Assembly (NCBI RefSeq): GCF_900188375.1
Contig: NZ_FZOO01000011.1
Location: 1 to 64,000 of the forward strand
Length of the DNA: 64,000 nt
Direction: 5' to 3'
Origin: Geodermatophilus pulveris
Lineage (GTDB): Bacteria; Actinomycetota; Actinomycetes; Mycobacteriales; Geodermatophilaceae
Positions within the stretch are counted from its first letter, which is position 1. Every line of letters starts with the position of its first letter. A program made the position numbers and the translations under genes. Positions 11,017-22,850 of this stretch are shown one piece after another. A model generated the notes under the pieces. It ran no database searches. It saw nothing but the letters and a program-made list of their open reading frames with translations, and had not been told where the DNA came from.

Positions 11017-11400
11017 GTGACCGCGCCGGACCCGGTGCGGGCGGCCCGTGCGCTGCGCGGTGCCGCGGCCGCGGTGCTCGTGCTCGAGGGCATCGCCGTG
11101 CTGTTCGTGCCACGGGGCATCGCCCAGACCGGCGACGGTCTCGGCGGCCTGGAGCTGACCCTGCTGCTGGCGCTGGCTGCCGTCCTCGTGCTGGCCAGCG
11201 GGGTGCAGCGCCGTCCGCAGGGCCTGGTGGTGGGCACCGCGCTGCAGGTGCCGCTGCTGCTCACCGGTCTGATCAACGGCGCCATGTGGTTCGTCGGCGG
11301 CGTCTTCGTGCTCATCTGGCTGTACCTGCTGCAGATCCGCAAGGAGCTGCTGGGCTCCCCGTTCGGGGAGCCCGGCCCGCCGGTCAGCGGCGGGGCGTGA
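11017..11400 (+). CDS. DUF4233 membrane protein
   Basis: The 127-residue protein has about four hydrophobic segments (residues 13-32, 45-62, 70-88 and 91-108) and matches the DUF4233 family, which in actinobacteria sits between folC and ndk. The function is unknown. GCGAGGAG precedes the GTG start. Its last 17 bases overlap the convergent subtilase gene. Confidence 0.85.
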   Translation: MTAPDPVRAARALRGAAAAVLVLEGIAVLFVPRGIAQTGDGLGGLELTLLLALAAVLVLASGVQRRPQGLVVGTALQVPLLLTGLINGAMWFVGGVFVLIWLYLLQIRKELLGSPFGEPGPPVSGGA

Positions 11401-13165
11401 CCGTGGCGCTGCCCTTCGACCGGGGGCCGGCACCCGCCTCGTTGACCGCGGCGACCTTGAACCAGTAGCCGGTGCCGTTGCGCAGCCCGGTCACGGTGAC
11501 CCGGGTGGCGCTGCCGCGGGCGGTGACGGTCTTGACCAGGGTGCTGCCGCGGTAGGCGCGCACGGTGTACCCGGTGACCGGGGCGCCGCCGGTGACGGTG
11601 GGGGCGGCCCAGCGGACGACGACGGAACCGTCGCCGGCGAACGGCCGCCAGATGGCCGGGGCCCCGGGCACGGTGCGCGGGGTGGCCGTGGCGCTCAGCG
11701 CGGAGGGACGGCCGGCACCGGCGACGTTGACCGCGGTGACGGTGAACCGGTAGCCGGTGCCGTTCGTCAGGCCCGTCACGGTGACCCGGGTGGCGCTGCC
11801 GCCGGCGGTGACGGTCTTGACCAGGGTGCTGCCGCGGTGGGCGCGCACGGTGTACCCGGTGACCGGGGCGCCGCCGGTGACGGTGGGGGCGGCCCAGCGC
11901 ACGACGACCGAGCCCACGCCGGCGAACGGCTTCCAGATCGCGGGCGCACCGGGCGCCGAGGCCACCGTGCCGGTGGACTCCAGGCTGTTGCCGGCCTGCA
12001 CGGCGCGGACGGCATCGACCAGGCCGTGGCCGAACCAGTCGTCGCGGCCGGCGGTGCCCAGGTCGGTCGTGCTCGCGACCAGCGCCCGCTCCACCTGGTC
12101 GGGCGTGAGGCCGGGGGCGGCCGCCTCGACCAGCGCGGCCACGCCGGCCACGTGCGGGGACGCCATCGACGTGCCGTTCAGGGAGGCCAGGCTGCCGTCC
12201 AGGTGGGTGGACAGGATCCCGACGCCCGGCGCGGCGAGGTCGACGGTGCTGCCGGAGTTGGAGAACGAGGCCCGGGCCTGCTGCGCGTCCACGGCTGCCA
12301 CGCTGATGACCCCCGGCTCCGCGGCCGGGTAGGACGGGGTCGAGGTGTTGTCGTTGCCGGCCGCGGCGACGACCGTCACGCCCCTGGAACGCGCGTAGTC
12401 CACGGCGGAGGCGAACAGCCCGGCGCCGCCCGGCCCGCCCAGCGACATGTTGATGACGTCGGCGCCGTTCTCGGCGGCCCAGATGATCCCGCTGTTCACC
12501 GCGCTGGAGGAGCCGGACCCGTCGTCCCCGAGGACCTTGACCGGCATGACCCGCACCCCGTGCGCCACGCCCTCGACGTCGGACGCGGCGTCCGCGGCGA
12601 CGGTGCCGGCCACGTGCGTGCCGTGCCCCTGCCGGTCGGTGGTGTCCAGCTCCCCGCCCGGCGAGGTGGTGAAGTTGCGCCCCGGCACGAGGACGCCGGC
12701 CAGCTCCGGGTGCGGCGCGACACCGGTGTCCAGGACGGCGACGACGACGCCCGACAGCGGGCCGTCGACCCCGGCGCGGGCGGCCTCGGAGCGCACCATC
12801 TCGTTGCCGTACTGGCGGTGGGCGCCCCCCAGCGCGCGGACGACGACCGAGACGGCGGCGGACTCGACGGCCGGCTGGTCCTCGAGCAGCTCGGCGGCCG
12901 CGGCGGCGTCGGTGCGCGAGTCGGCGTCCAGCGTGACGATCTCCGGGCCGTCGGGCGTCACCACGAAGGCCTCGAGCGGGACGCCGGTCCCGGTGGTGAG
13001 CGTGGACAGCGCCTGCTCCTCGCTCGCGGAGAGCTCGGCGTCGAGCACCGCGGGGACGTCCACGCCGGCGCCGGCCGGCGTCTCGGCCAGGGCGGGTGCG
13101 ACCGGGGAGACCACGGTCAGGACCAGGGCCGTGCCGACGACGAGGGACCGCGCTCGGGTGCTCAC
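11384..13165 (-). CDS. secreted subtilisin-like serine protease with two FN3 domains
   Basis: The 593-residue S8 peptidase has a signal peptide (cleavage likely after Ala27), an I9-like propeptide at about 45-110 and the catalytic domain at 120-400. The triad residues are Asp146 (VAVLDTGV), His181 (GHGTHVAGT) and Ser333 (NGTSMASPH), with Asn271 as the oxyanion residue. Two fibronectin type III domains follow at about 404-495 and 499-590. They are nearly identical over most of their length, with an exact period of 95 residues, which points to a recent internal duplication. It is expected to be exported and to degrade extracellular protein. It is inserted between DUF4233 and ndk, which are usually neighbours. 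Confidence 0.95.
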   Translation of the reverse strand: MSTRARSLVVGTALVLTVVSPVAPALAETPAGAGVDVPAVLDAELSASEEQALSTLTTGTGVPLEAFVVTPDGPEIVTLDADSRTDAAAAAELLEDQPAVESAAVSVVVRALGGAHRQYGNEMVRSEAARAGVDGPLSGVVVAVLDTGVAPHPELAGVLVPGRNFTTSPGGELDTTDRQGHGTHVAGTVAADAASDVEGVAHGVRVMPVKVLGDDGSGSSSAVNSGIIWAAENGADVINMSLGGPGGAGLFASAVDYARSRGVTVVAAAGNDNTSTPSYPAAEPGVISVAAVDAQQARASFSNSGSTVDLAAPGVGILSTHLDGSLASLNGTSMASPHVAGVAALVEAAAPGLTPDQVERALVASTTDLGTAGRDDWFGHGLVDAVRAVQAGNSLESTGTVASAPGAPAIWKPFAGVGSVVVRWAAPTVTGGAPVTGYTVRAHRGSTLVKTVTAGGSATRVTVTGLTNGTGYRFTVTAVNVAGAGRPSALSATATPRTVPGAPAIWRPFAGDGSVVVRWAAPTVTGGAPVTGYTVRAYRGSTLVKTVTARGSATRVTVTGLRNGTGYWFKVAAVNEAGAGPRSKGSATVTPRR

Positions 13166-13255
13166 CCGGTGGTCTTCGGCACGGGGACCCCCGACCTCCA
13201 TCCCCCGGACGAGGGAGCCGGGGCGTCCCCGGGCCACCGCGTAGGCTGCCCGCTC

Positions 13256-13678
13256 GTGTCCGCCCCCGCGCCCGAGCGCACCCTGGTCCTCGTCAAGCCC
13301 GACGGCGTCGCCCGCGGCCTGGTCGGCGAGGTGATCTCGCGCCTGGAGGCCAAGGGCCTGCGCCTGGTCGCCGCCGAGCTGCGCACGCTGACCCGCGACG
13401 TGGCCGAGGAGCACTACGGCGAGCACCGCGAGCGGCCGTTCTTCGGCTCGCTGGTCGACTTCATCACCGGCGGCCCGCTGCTCGCGCTCGTCGTCGAGGG
13501 CCCGCGGGCGGTCGAGGCCTTCCGCGCGCTGGCCGGCGCCACCGACCCGGTCACGGCTGCGCCCGGCACCATCCGCGGCGACCTCGGCCTCGAGGTGCAG
13601 GAGAACATCGTCCACGGCTCGGACTCCCCGGAGTCCGCGGCCCGCGAGATCGGCCTGTTCTTCCCCGGCCTCGGCTGA
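13256..13678 (+). CDS. ndk: nucleoside diphosphate kinase
   Basis: The 140-residue enzyme has the phospho-accepting His120 in NIVHGSDS and the N-terminal [10 protein letters not shown] strand of the family. It balances nucleoside triphosphates with ATP as donor. TAGGCT at 13242-13247 ends eight bases before the GTG and there is no Shine-Dalgarno, so the transcript is probably leaderless. Confidence 0.97.
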   Translation: MSAPAPERTLVLVKPDGVARGLVGEVISRLEAKGLRLVAAELRTLTRDVAEEHYGEHRERPFFGSLVDFITGGPLLALVVEGPRAVEAFRALAGATDPVTAAPGTIRGDLGLEVQENIVHGSDSPESAAREIGLFFPGLG

Positions 13679-13739
13679 CCGGGCCACCGCGGTCCGGAAC
13701 CCGGTCGTTCCCGTCCCCGGCCGTCGCTACGGTGCGGGG

Positions 13740-14699
<960 letters not shown>

Positions 14700-14700
14700 C

Positions 14701-15492
14701 GTGGCGGCCCGCGACGCGATCATCAGCCCCGGCGCCCTCGCCGTCGCCGAGCAGCGGCTCACCGCCTACCGGCACTTCTGGCGCAGCAGCCTGGTCAGCA
14801 GCGTGCTGGAGCCCGCGCTGTTCCTCGCCGCCATGGGGCTGACCCTGGGCGTGCTGGTCGACCGGGGCACCGGGCTGCCGGACGGGGTGGCCTACCTGTC
14901 CTTCCTGGCGCCGGGCCTGCTCGCCGCGGCGGCGATGCAGCTGGGCAGCTTCGAGTCGACCTACCCGGTGCTCGGGGCGATCAAGTGGCAGAAGACCTAC
15001 GAGGCGGTGCTGGCGACGCCGGCCGGCGTCCGGGACCTGCTGGTCGGGCACCTGCTGTACGTCGCGTTCCGGGTGGGGACGTCGGCCGCGCTGTTCCTCG
15101 GCGTGCTGGTGCTCTTCGGGGCCGCCGACAGCCTGTTGGTGCTGCTCGCGCTGCCCGCGGCGCTGCTCACCGGCATGGCGTTCGCCGCCCCCGTCACGGC
15201 GTTCTCCGCGACGCTGGAGAACGACCCCGGCTTCGCCGCGCTGCAGCGGTTCGGCATCCTGCCGATGTTCCTGTTCTCCGGCACGTTCTTCCCGGTCGCC
15301 CAGCTGCCGGCCTTCTTCGAGGCGGTCGCGTACGCCACGCCGCTGTGGCACGGGGTCTCCCTCGCCCGGGGCCTGGCGCTGGGCACGATCGAGGCGGGGC
15401 CGGCGCTGCTGCACGTCGGCTACCTGCTCCTGTGGTCCGTGGTCGGGGCCGCGCTGGCCGTGCGCACCTTCACCCGGAGGCTCGTCACGTGA
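14701..15492 (+). CDS. ABC-2 type permease, subunit 1
   Basis: The 263-residue protein has six predicted membrane segments and ends with a short basic tail. Its layout (VLGAIKWQKTYEAVLATP loop, then LFLFSGTFFP-type segment) matches the ABC-2/NodJ family. It is the membrane partner of the preceding ATPase, and with the following paralogue could form a heterodimeric channel. Confidence 0.9.
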   Translation: MAARDAIISPGALAVAEQRLTAYRHFWRSSLVSSVLEPALFLAAMGLTLGVLVDRGTGLPDGVAYLSFLAPGLLAAAAMQLGSFESTYPVLGAIKWQKTYEAVLATPAGVRDLLVGHLLYVAFRVGTSAALFLGVLVLFGAADSLLVLLALPAALLTGMAFAAPVTAFSATLENDPGFAALQRFGILPMFLFSGTFFPVAQLPAFFEAVAYATPLWHGVSLARGLALGTIEAGPALLHVGYLLLWSVVGAALAVRTFTRRLVT

Positions 15493-16328
15493 CCGCCGTC
15501 GAGGTCGCCCCCGGCCCCCGGCCGCAGGCGCTGCTCTGGCGGGTCTTCCCGCTGTACCCGTTCTCCGCCCGTCGCGCCGGGCACCTGGTGTCCCGCAACC
15601 TGCTGGTCGCCCGCCGCACCTGGGTGCTGTTCGTCTCCGGGCTGTTCGAGCCGTTCTTCTACCTGCTCTCGATCGGCGTCGGCATCGGCGGCCTGGTGGG
15701 CACCGTCGTGACCGACGACGGCGCGGCGATCAGCTACCAGGCGTTCGTGGCGCCGGGCCTGATGGCCGCGGCGGCGATGAACGGCGCGATCTACGACTCG
15801 GTCTTCAACCTCTTCTTCAAGCTGAAGTACAGCAGGCTCTACGACGCCGTCCTCGCCACGCCGCTGTCCGCGGCCGACGCGGCGGTGGGGGAGACGGCCT
15901 GGTCGCTGATCCGCGGGGCCACCTACTCGGCGGCGTTCCTGGTGGTGATGACCCTGCTGGGGCTGGTCGGGTCGTGGTGGGCGCTGCTGGCCCTGCCCGC
16001 GGCGGTCCTCATCGGCTTCGCCTTCGCCGCGGTCGGCCTGACCGCGGCCACGTTCCTGCGCGGCTGGCAGGACTTCGAGTTCGTGCAGCTGGTGCTGCTG
16101 CCGCTGTTCCTGTTCTCGACCACCTTCTACCCGCTGTCGACCTATCCGGGGCCGCTGCAGGTCGTCGTCCAGTGCACGCCGCTCTACCACGGCATCGAGC
16201 TGGTCCGCGGCCTGGTCACCGGCGACGTCGGCTGGTCGCTGCTCGGCCACGTCGGCTACCTCGCCGGGATGGGCCTGGTCGCGCTGGCGATCGGCGCCCG
16301 GCGCCTGGGCGGCCTGCTGCTGAGGTGA
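15489..16328 (+). CDS. ABC-2 type permease, subunit 2
   Basis: The 279-residue paralogue of the preceding permease shares the motifs KLKYSRLYDAVLATPLS and LFLFSTTFYPLSTYP and has six membrane segments. The GTG start overlaps the previous stop in a GTGA, implying translational coupling. It completes a three-gene exporter placed between ndk and the radical SAM gene. Confidence 0.9.
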   Translation: MTAVEVAPGPRPQALLWRVFPLYPFSARRAGHLVSRNLLVARRTWVLFVSGLFEPFFYLLSIGVGIGGLVGTVVTDDGAAISYQAFVAPGLMAAAAMNGAIYDSVFNLFFKLKYSRLYDAVLATPLSAADAAVGETAWSLIRGATYSAAFLVVMTLLGLVGSWWALLALPAAVLIGFAFAAVGLTAATFLRGWQDFEFVQLVLLPLFLFSTTFYPLSTYPGPLQVVVQCTPLYHGIELVRGLVTGDVGWSLLGHVGYLAGMGLVALAIGARRLGGLLLR

Positions 16329-16365
16329 CGCCCGGCGGGAGCCGGCCGACTACCCTGGTCGGGTC

Positions 16366-18291
16366 ATGAACGGTGAATCGCTGTACCCCCGTCTCGAACC
16401 GCTGCTCGCCCAGGTGCAGAAGCCGATCCAGTACGTCGGCGGTGAGCTCAACGCGCAGGTCAAGGCGTGGGACGACGTCGCCGTCCGCTGGGCGCTGATG
16501 TACCCGGACGCCTACGAGGTGGGGCTGCCCAACCAGGGCCTCATGATCCTCTACGAGGTGCTCAACGAGCGGCCCGACGCCCTGGCCGAGCGCACCTACG
16601 CCGTCTGGCCCGACCTCGCCGCCCTCATGCGCGAGGCCGGCGTCGGCCAGTTCACCGTCGACCTCCACCGCGCCGTCCGCGACTTCGACGTCCTCGGCGT
16701 CAGCTTCGCCACCGAGCTCGGCTACACCAACCTGCTCGAGGCCCTCGACCTCGCCGGTGTCCCGCTGCACGCGGTCGACCGCGACGAGACGCACCCGGTC
16801 GTCGTCGCCGGCGGGCACGCCGCGTTCAACCCCGAGCCGGTGGCCGACTTCGTCGACTGCGCCGTCCTCGGCGACGGCGAGCAGGTCGTCGGCGACGTCA
16901 CCGACGTGGTCGCGGCGTGGAAGGAGCAGGGCCGCCCCGGCGGGCGGGTCGAGCTGCTGGCCCGGCTGGCCCGGGTGGACGGCGTCTACGTGCCGCGCTT
17001 CTACGCGGTCTCCTACGCACCCGACGGCGCCATCGCGGCCGTCACGCGCACCCGGGACGACGTCCCCGCGCGGGTCGGCAAGCGCACCGTCATGGACCTC
17101 GACGAGTGGCCCTACCCGAAGACCCCGCTGGTGCCGCTGGCCGAGTCCGTGCACGAGCGGATGAGCGTGGAGATCTTCCGCGGCTGCACCCGCGGCTGCC
17201 GGTTCTGCCAGGCCGGGATGATCACCCGCCCGGTGCGCGAGCGGACCATCACCGGCATCGGCTCGATGGTCGACCAGGGGCTGCGCGCCACCGGCTACGA
17301 GGAGGTCGGGCTGCTGTCGCTGTCCAGCGCCGACCACTCCGAGATCGGGCAGGTCGCCAAGGAGCTCGCCGACCGCTACGAGGGCACCAACACCGGGCTG
17401 TCGCTGCCGTCGACCCGGGTGGACGCCTTCAACGTCACCCTGGCCAACGAGCTGTCCCGCAACGGCCGCCGCTCCGGGCTGACCTTCGCCCCCGAGGGCG
17501 GCAGCGAGCGGATCCGCCGGGTGATCAACAAGACCGTGTCCAAGGAGGACCTGGTCCGCACGGTCACCACCGCCTACGCCAACGGCTGGCAGCAGGTGAA
17601 GCTCTACTTCATGTGCGGCCTGCCGACCGAGACCGACGAGGACGTGCTGGAGATCGCCGAGCTCGCCGTCGAGGTCATCCGCGCCGGCCGGGAGGCCAGC
17701 GGGCGCAGGGACATCCGCTGCACCGTCTCCATCGGCGGCTTCGTGCCCAAGCCGCACACGCCGTTCCAGTGGGCCGGGCAGGCCGGCGCGGACACCATCG
17801 ACCACCGGCTGCGGGTGCTGCGGCAGGCCATCAACGCCGACCGGCGCATCGGCCGCTCCATCGGCCTGCGCTACCACGACGGCAAGCCCGGGGTGGTCGA
17901 GGGCCTGCTGTCCCGCGGCGACCGCCGCGTCGGCCGGGTGATCGAGCGGGTGTGGCGCGAGGGCGGCCGGTTCGACGGCTGGAGCGAGCACTTCTCCTAC
18001 GAGCGCTGGACCGCCGCCGCGGCCGCGGAGCTGGCGCCGCTCGGCGTCGACCTGGACTGGTACACCACCCGCGAGCGCGGCCAGGACGAGGTGCTGCCCT
18101 GGGACCACCTGGACTCCGGGCTGGACAAGGAGTGGCTCTGGGACGACTGGCAGGACGCCCTGCGCGAGGAGGAGGTCGCCGACTGCCGGTGGACCCCCTG
18201 CTACGACTGCGGCGTCTGCCCGACCAACGGCACCGAGATCCAGACGGGGCCGACCGGGCGCAGCCTGCTGCCGCTCACGGTCGTCCGGTAG
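16366..18291 (+). CDS. radical SAM protein, TIGR03960 family
   Basis: The 641-residue protein has an N-terminal B12-binding-like segment (ALMYPDAYEVG region), then a radical SAM core with Cys274, Cys278 and Cys281 in FRGCTRGCRFC, followed by a methylthiotransferase-like region. It belongs to the TIGR03960 family, which is found next to the DUF2344 (TIGR03936) gene and ribonuclease E/G. A role in RNA or ribosome modification has been guessed but not proved. TACCCT at 16351-16356 lies nine bases before the ATG. The TAG stop overlaps the next GTG start by one base. Confidence 0.92.
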   Translation: MNGESLYPRLEPLLAQVQKPIQYVGGELNAQVKAWDDVAVRWALMYPDAYEVGLPNQGLMILYEVLNERPDALAERTYAVWPDLAALMREAGVGQFTVDLHRAVRDFDVLGVSFATELGYTNLLEALDLAGVPLHAVDRDETHPVVVAGGHAAFNPEPVADFVDCAVLGDGEQVVGDVTDVVAAWKEQGRPGGRVELLARLARVDGVYVPRFYAVSYAPDGAIAAVTRTRDDVPARVGKRTVMDLDEWPYPKTPLVPLAESVHERMSVEIFRGCTRGCRFCQAGMITRPVRERTITGIGSMVDQGLRATGYEEVGLLSLSSADHSEIGQVAKELADRYEGTNTGLSLPSTRVDAFNVTLANELSRNGRRSGLTFAPEGGSERIRRVINKTVSKEDLVRTVTTAYANGWQQVKLYFMCGLPTETDEDVLEIAELAVEVIRAGREASGRRDIRCTVSIGGFVPKPHTPFQWAGQAGADTIDHRLRVLRQAINADRRIGRSIGLRYHDGKPGVVEGLLSRGDRRVGRVIERVWREGGRFDGWSEHFSYERWTAAAAAELAPLGVDLDWYTTRERGQDEVLPWDHLDSGLDKEWLWDDWQDALREEEVADCRWTPCYDCGVCPTNGTEIQTGPTGRSLLPLTVVR

Positions 18292-19055
18292 TGGCCCGCC
18301 AGCCCGAGGGCCCGCCGCCGCCCCCGGCGGTGCAGAAGCTGCGGCTGCGCTACGCCAAGCGCGGGCCGCTGCGCTTCGCCTCGCACCGCGACCTGGCCCG
18401 GGCCCTGGAGCGGGCGCTGCGCCGGGCGCGGGTGCCCATGGCGTTCTCCGCCGGGTTCAGCCCGCACCCGAAGATCTCCTACGTGGGGGCCGCGCCCACG
18501 GGGGCGGCCAGCGAGGCCGAGTACGTGGAGATCGGCCTCACCGAGCGGTGCGACCCCGAGGCGGTGCGGGCCGCGCTGGACGCCTCGCTGCCCCCGGGCG
18601 TCGACGTCCTCGAGTGCGTGGAGGCCCTGGCACCGGGGTCGCTGGCCGACCGGATCGACGCCGCCGTCTGGCGGGTGGAGCTGCCCGGCGTGGCGCCCGC
18701 GGAGCTGGCCGCAGCGGTCGAGGCGCTCCTCGCCGCCGAGCAGGTCACCGTCGCCAAGCGCACCAAGAACGGCCTCCGGGACGTCGACGCGCGGCCCGCC
18801 GTGGCCGGCGCCTCGGCGGGCGGGGAGGCAGGTTGTGCCATACTGCACATGGTCGTCCGGCAGGTGACGCCCGCCGTTCGACCCGACGACGTGTTGGCCG
18901 CCCTGGCTGCCGTCGCCGGTCTGCGCCCGCCGTCGCCCCCACGGGCCGTGCGTGAGGCGCAAGGCCGGCTCGACGACAGTGGGACCGTGGCCGACCCGTT
19001 GGGCCCGGACCGCGACGCGGGCGCCCGCTGCCAGGGGGAGCCCGCCACGGTCTGA
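18291..19055 (+). CDS. DUF2344 / TIGR03936 family protein
   Basis: The 254-residue product carries the family hallmark at residues 17-65 (YAKRGPLRFASHRDLARA; FSAGFSPHPKISY). In some bacteria this domain is fused to the TIGR03960 radical SAM protein; here it is a separate gene whose start overlaps the stop of that partner by one base (TAGTG). The two are therefore likely to act together. The biochemical function is unknown. Confidence 0.88.
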   Translation: MARQPEGPPPPPAVQKLRLRYAKRGPLRFASHRDLARALERALRRARVPMAFSAGFSPHPKISYVGAAPTGAASEAEYVEIGLTERCDPEAVRAALDASLPPGVDVLECVEALAPGSLADRIDAAVWRVELPGVAPAELAAAVEALLAAEQVTVAKRTKNGLRDVDARPAVAGASAGGEAGCAILHMVVRQVTPAVRPDDVLAALAAVAGLRPPSPPRAVREAQGRLDDSGTVADPLGPDRDAGARCQGEPATV

Positions 19056-19307
19056 CCCGTGGACCCCGGGTCCGCACGCCGTCGAGCGGCACGGCTGCCA
19101 GACGTGACGCACCCCGAGATCTCGCACCACCCGCACCACCGGAGCCCGGCCGCGGCGACACCTCGCCCGGGCACCGGCCCCAGACTTCGCGGGACGGACC
19201 TGCCGCCGCACCCGGCGCGGGACCGACCCGCCCCACCCGTGCTCCTGCGCGGCCGCCCGTCCTCGCGATCGGGCGCCCGGGAGCACCACACAGGAGGCGA
19301 GCCACGC

Positions 19308-22265
19308 GTGGCCGACCAGACACCCGACAGCACCACCACCACCGACGAGGGCCTCGAGCCCGCGGCCCCGCCCCAGGGCGGTGAGACCCCGGCGGCCGAG
19401 GAGGAGCTCCTGGCCGCCGAGGCCGGCGAGGACGACGACGCGGGCGAGCAGGCCGCCGCCGAGGGGGAGGCGCCCGCGCAGGAGCCCGCGGCGGCGGGGC
19501 CCGTGACCGCCGAGCCCCCGGCCGCCGAGTCCGAGGAGCCCCCGGTCTCCCGCTTCGGCGCCCAGTTCAGCTCGCCGGAGCCGACCGCGGTCATCGCCCG
19601 CCCCCGCCGGCGGGCCACCCGGCCGGCCGCCGCGGCCGACCCGGACGTCGGCGCCGCCGCGCCGCCCGCCCCCGCCATCCCGGCGTTCGTCAGCTTCGTC
19701 GCGCCCACCGGGACCGACGTGCCGGCCCCGCCGCGCCGGCGCAGCCGCCGCCCGGTGGCCGAGTCGCCGACGGTGGAGGACACCGACGCCGAGCCGGCCG
19801 AGGACCTCGACGAGGAGACCCCGGCGCCCCGCTCCCGGCGCGGCCGCTCCCGCCGCCGCTCCGGTGCCGAGGACGCCCCCGCACCGGCCGAGGACACCCG
19901 GGCCGACGAGGACGTGGCCGAGGAGGACACGGCCGACGAGGACGCCACCGCCGGCGAGGACACCGACGACACCGGTGCCGGCAGCAGCCGGCGGCGCCGC
20001 CGGGGCCGCCGCGGCCGCGGCCGGGCCCGCACCGGCGAGGACGCCACGGACGGCGACGACGACACCGACGAGGACACCGGCGACGAGCGCGGTGCCGACG
20101 ACGCCGACGAGGACGCCGACACCGGCGAGGACACCGCCGAGGACGACGAGGGCGGGTCGAGCACCCGCCGCCGCCGCCGTCGCCGCCGCCGGGGCGGCAG
20201 CAGCGAGCCCGTGGAGGCCGCCGCCGACGGCGACGACGACCGCCCCGAGCGGGCCGGCCGCAACGGCCGCACCACCAGCGACGACGACGTCCGGGGCGTC
20301 GCCGGCTCCACCCGGCTGGAGGCCAAGCGGCAGCGCCGGCGCGACGGCCGGGACAGCGGCCGCCGCCGCGCGCCGATCCTCACCGAGTCGGAGTTCCTGG
20401 CCCGCCGCGAGGCCGTCGACCGCCGGATGGTCATCCGCCAGCGGGGCGAGCGCACCCAGATCGCCGTCCTCGAGGACGACGTGCTCGTCGAGCACTACGT
20501 GACCCAGGCGCAGGCGACGTCCTTCGCCGGCAACGTCTACCTCGGCCGGGTGCAGAACGTGCTGCCCAGCATGGAGGCGGCGTTCGTCGACATCGGCAAG
20601 GGCCGCAACGCGGTGCTCTACGCCGGCGAGGTCAACTGGGACGCCGCCGGCCTGTCCGGCAAGCAGCGCTCCATCGAGCAGGCGATGAAGTCCGGCGACA
20701 AGGTGCTCGTCCAGGTCACCAAGGACCCGATCGGCCACAAGGGCGCGCGGCTGACCCAGCAGGTCAACCTGCCCGGCCGGTTCCTGGTCTACGTGCCCGG
20801 CGGGTCGATGACCGGCATCAGCCGCAAGCTGCCCGACACCGAGCGCACCCGGCTCAAGGACATCCTCAAGAAGATCGTCCCCGAGGACGCCGGCGTCATC
20901 ATCCGCACCGCCGCCGAGGGCGCCTCGGCCGACGAGCTCACCCGCGACGTGGCCCGGCTGCAGGCGCAGTGGGAGGTCATCCGGACGAAGGCCGAGTCCT
21001 CCTCCAGCGCCCCGGCGCTGCTCTACGGCGAGCCGGACCTGGCCATCCGGGTCATCCGCGACGTCTTCAACGAGGACTTCAAGGAGCTCGTCGTCCAGGG
21101 CGACGACGCCTGGGACACCGTCGAGGCCTACGTCGCGCACGTCTCCCCCGAGCTGTCGGGGCGGCTGACCCGGCACACCGGCGAGGGCGACGTCTTCCGC
21201 GACCTGCGCATCGACGAGCAGCTGGCCAAGGCGCTGGACCGCAAGGTGTGGCTGCCGTCGGGCGGCTCGCTGGTCATCGACCGCACCGAGGCGATGACCG
21301 TCGTCGACGTCAACACCGGCAAGTTCACCGGCTCCGGCGGCAACCTCGAGCAGACCGTCACGCGCAACAACATGGAGGCGGCCGAGGAGATCGTCCGCCA
21401 GCTCCGGCTGCGCGACATCGGCGGCATGATCGTCATCGACTTCATCGACATGGTGCTGGAGAGCAACCGCGACCTGGTGCTGCGCCGGCTCACCGAGTGC
21501 CTGGGCCGCGACCGCACCAAGCACCAGGTCGCCGAGGTCACCTCGCTGGGCCTGGTGCAGATGACCCGCAAGCGGGTCGGCCAGGGCCTGCTGGAGGTCT
21601 TCTCCGAGCCGTGCGAGCACTGCCGCGGCCGGGGCGTCGTCGTGCACGTCGACCCGGTGGACGACAAGCGCCGCGGGGGCGGCGGGACGCCGGCGGCCAA
21701 CGGCAGCGGCAACGGCCGGCGCGAGCAGCCGCGCGGCGACCGTGGCCGCGACACCGGCGCCCGGCCCGCCGAGGAGACCCCCGACCCGGTGGCCGCGGCC
21801 CCCACGGCCCCCGCGGAGGGGGCCCCCGCGGTCGACGGCTCCGACGGCGACGGCCAGCGCTCCGGCGGCGGCCGACGCAACCGGGGACGGCGCAACCGCG
21901 GCCAGTCCGGCGAGGACCGTGCCGCCGAGGACGCCGCCGTCCTCACCGCGACCCTCGACGAGGACACCGACGGGGTCGCCGAGCCCGACGCCGCGCCGGA
22001 GGAGGCGGTGGAGCCGGTGGAGCCGGTGGCCGAGCAGATCGGCACCCCGTTCGCCGCCGAGCCGGCCGCCGGGCAGCCCGCGCCGCCGGCCGACGACGAG
22101 GCCGTCCCGGCCGGCGCCGGTCCCGACGACCCCGGCCCGGTGGACGCCGACGAGGAGCCGGAGGCCGGGCAGGCGGTGGCCGAGGAGCCGGCCGCCGAGG
22201 CGCCGGTCACCCGCCCGCGCCGGCGCCGGGCCGCCAGCCGACCGGCGGGCCCGCCGGCGTCCTGA
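19308..22265 (+). CDS. rne: ribonuclease E/G with long disordered N- and C-terminal tails
   Basis: The 985-residue endoribonuclease has a catalytic core from about residue 355 to 790: S1-like segment [19 protein letters not shown] near 407, metal-binding Asp residues in VVDVNTGKF near 667 and in IDFIDM near 710, and the zinc-link CEHC near 770. About 350 N-terminal residues alternate acidic (DEDT, EDT) and Arg-rich (RRRRRR) blocks, and about 195 C-terminal residues are Pro/Ala/Glu-rich. Both regions should be disordered and are the usual RNA- and partner-binding arms of actinobacterial RNase E. AGGAGG lies ten bases before the GTG start. The 250 bases upstream hold no gene. Confidence 0.95.
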   Translation: MADQTPDSTTTTDEGLEPAAPPQGGETPAAEEELLAAEAGEDDDAGEQAAAEGEAPAQEPAAAGPVTAEPPAAESEEPPVSRFGAQFSSPEPTAVIARPRRRATRPAAAADPDVGAAAPPAPAIPAFVSFVAPTGTDVPAPPRRRSRRPVAESPTVEDTDAEPAEDLDEETPAPRSRRGRSRRRSGAEDAPAPAEDTRADEDVAEEDTADEDATAGEDTDDTGAGSSRRRRRGRRGRGRARTGEDATDGDDDTDEDTGDERGADDADEDADTGEDTAEDDEGGSSTRRRRRRRRRGGSSEPVEAAADGDDDRPERAGRNGRTTSDDDVRGVAGSTRLEAKRQRRRDGRDSGRRRAPILTESEFLARREAVDRRMVIRQRGERTQIAVLEDDVLVEHYVTQAQATSFAGNVYLGRVQNVLPSMEAAFVDIGKGRNAVLYAGEVNWDAAGLSGKQRSIEQAMKSGDKVLVQVTKDPIGHKGARLTQQVNLPGRFLVYVPGGSMTGISRKLPDTERTRLKDILKKIVPEDAGVIIRTAAEGASADELTRDVARLQAQWEVIRTKAESSSSAPALLYGEPDLAIRVIRDVFNEDFKELVVQGDDAWDTVEAYVAHVSPELSGRLTRHTGEGDVFRDLRIDEQLAKALDRKVWLPSGGSLVIDRTEAMTVVDVNTGKFTGSGGNLEQTVTRNNMEAAEEIVRQLRLRDIGGMIVIDFIDMVLESNRDLVLRRLTECLGRDRTKHQVAEVTSLGLVQMTRKRVGQGLLEVFSEPCEHCRGRGVVVHVDPVDDKRRGGGGTPAANGSGNGRREQPRGDRGRDTGARPAEETPDPVAAAPTAPAEGAPAVDGSDGDGQRSGGGRRNRGRRNRGQSGEDRAAEDAAVLTATLDEDTDGVAEPDAAPEEAVEPVEPVAEQIGTPFAAEPAAGQPAPPADDEAVPAGAGPDDPGPVDADEEPEAGQAVAEEPAAEAPVTRPRRRRAASRPAGPPAS

Positions 22266-22288
22266 CACCTGCACCCCGCGCCGAGCGG

Positions 22289-22335
22289 GTGCGCCGGGGC
22301 TCCCTTCCCCGCCCGGGAGCGGGGCCCCGGCGCAC
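22289..22335. terminator. terminator of rne; copy 2 of a shared palindrome
   Basis: The arms begin GTGCGCCGGGGC and end GGGGCCCCGGCGCAC, 24 bases after the rne stop. On the opposite strand the first 15 bases match the palindrome at 4854. A strong stem is certain; the terminator function is inferred from position. Confidence 0.65.
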
Positions 22336-22394
22336 ACGCTGCCGGTCGGGCGGAGGAGCCGGGACCGTGTTCGACCCCCTTCCGGCCGCTCGGG

Positions 22395-22443
22395 TACGCT
22401 GGTCGGGTTGCACCGCCCCGGTACGGCGCACCCGCGGGTGCGC
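22395..22443 (+). promoter_or_regulatory. rplU promoter and leader hairpin
   Basis: TACGCT at 22395-22400 is a good -10 hexamer. The leader of about 125 bases contains a perfect 8-bp palindrome (GCGCACCC/GGGTGCGC) at 22426-22443. Ribosomal protein leaders are often autoregulated, but no known L21 leader motif was recognised. Confidence 0.4.
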
Positions 22444-22531
22444 ACCTGGGAGGCGGGCAGCCCGTCCAGCACCCGGCGCGCAGCGTCCGGGCGCACGCAG
22501 GACACGACAGAGGCGATCGAGGAGTCTAGTG

Positions 22532-22843
22532 GTGTACGCAGTCGTCAAGGCCGGTGGCCGGCAGCACAAGGTCGCCGTGGGCGACCGGTTCACGGTCAAC
22601 CGTCTCGTGGGTGAGGCGGGCGACTCCGTCACCCTCCCGGCCCTGCTCCTGGTCGACGGCGAGACCGTCACCAGCGACGCGGAGACCCTGGCCGGCGTGA
22701 CCGTGACCGGCGAGATCGTCGGCCACGGCAAGGGCCCGAAGATCCGCATCCACAAGTTCAAGAACAAGACCGGCTACCACAAGCGCCAGGGGCACCGTCA
22801 GCCGCTGACCGACGTGGTCGTCCGCGACATCACGAAGGGCTGA
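22532..22843 (+). CDS. rplU: 50S ribosomal protein L21
   Basis: The 103-residue protein has the L21 start ([14 protein letters not shown]) and the C-terminal RNA-binding [11 protein letters not shown] motif. Of two adjacent GTG codons, the second (22532) gives the family N-terminus and better spacing from GAGGAG at 22519-22524. rpmA follows after seven bases. Confidence 0.96.
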   Translation: MYAVVKAGGRQHKVAVGDRFTVNRLVGEAGDSVTLPALLLVDGETVTSDAETLAGVTVTGEIVGHGKGPKIRIHKFKNKTGYHKRQGHRQPLTDVVVRDITKG

Positions 22844-22850
22844 CGCCGAC

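Noticed and set aside
19308-20370. Repeated acidic and arginine-rich blocks in rne as a DNA repeat or CRISPR-like array
   Set aside because: The repeats are degenerate codon runs for Asp/Glu and Arg in a disordered protein region, with no fixed period or spacers.
18201-22505. A 1434-codon open frame on the reverse strand, opposite rne
   Set aside because: It is a shadow of the GC-rich rne gene: composition is almost only Gly, Ala, Arg, Val and Leu, no family motif is visible, and the forward-strand gene is certain.
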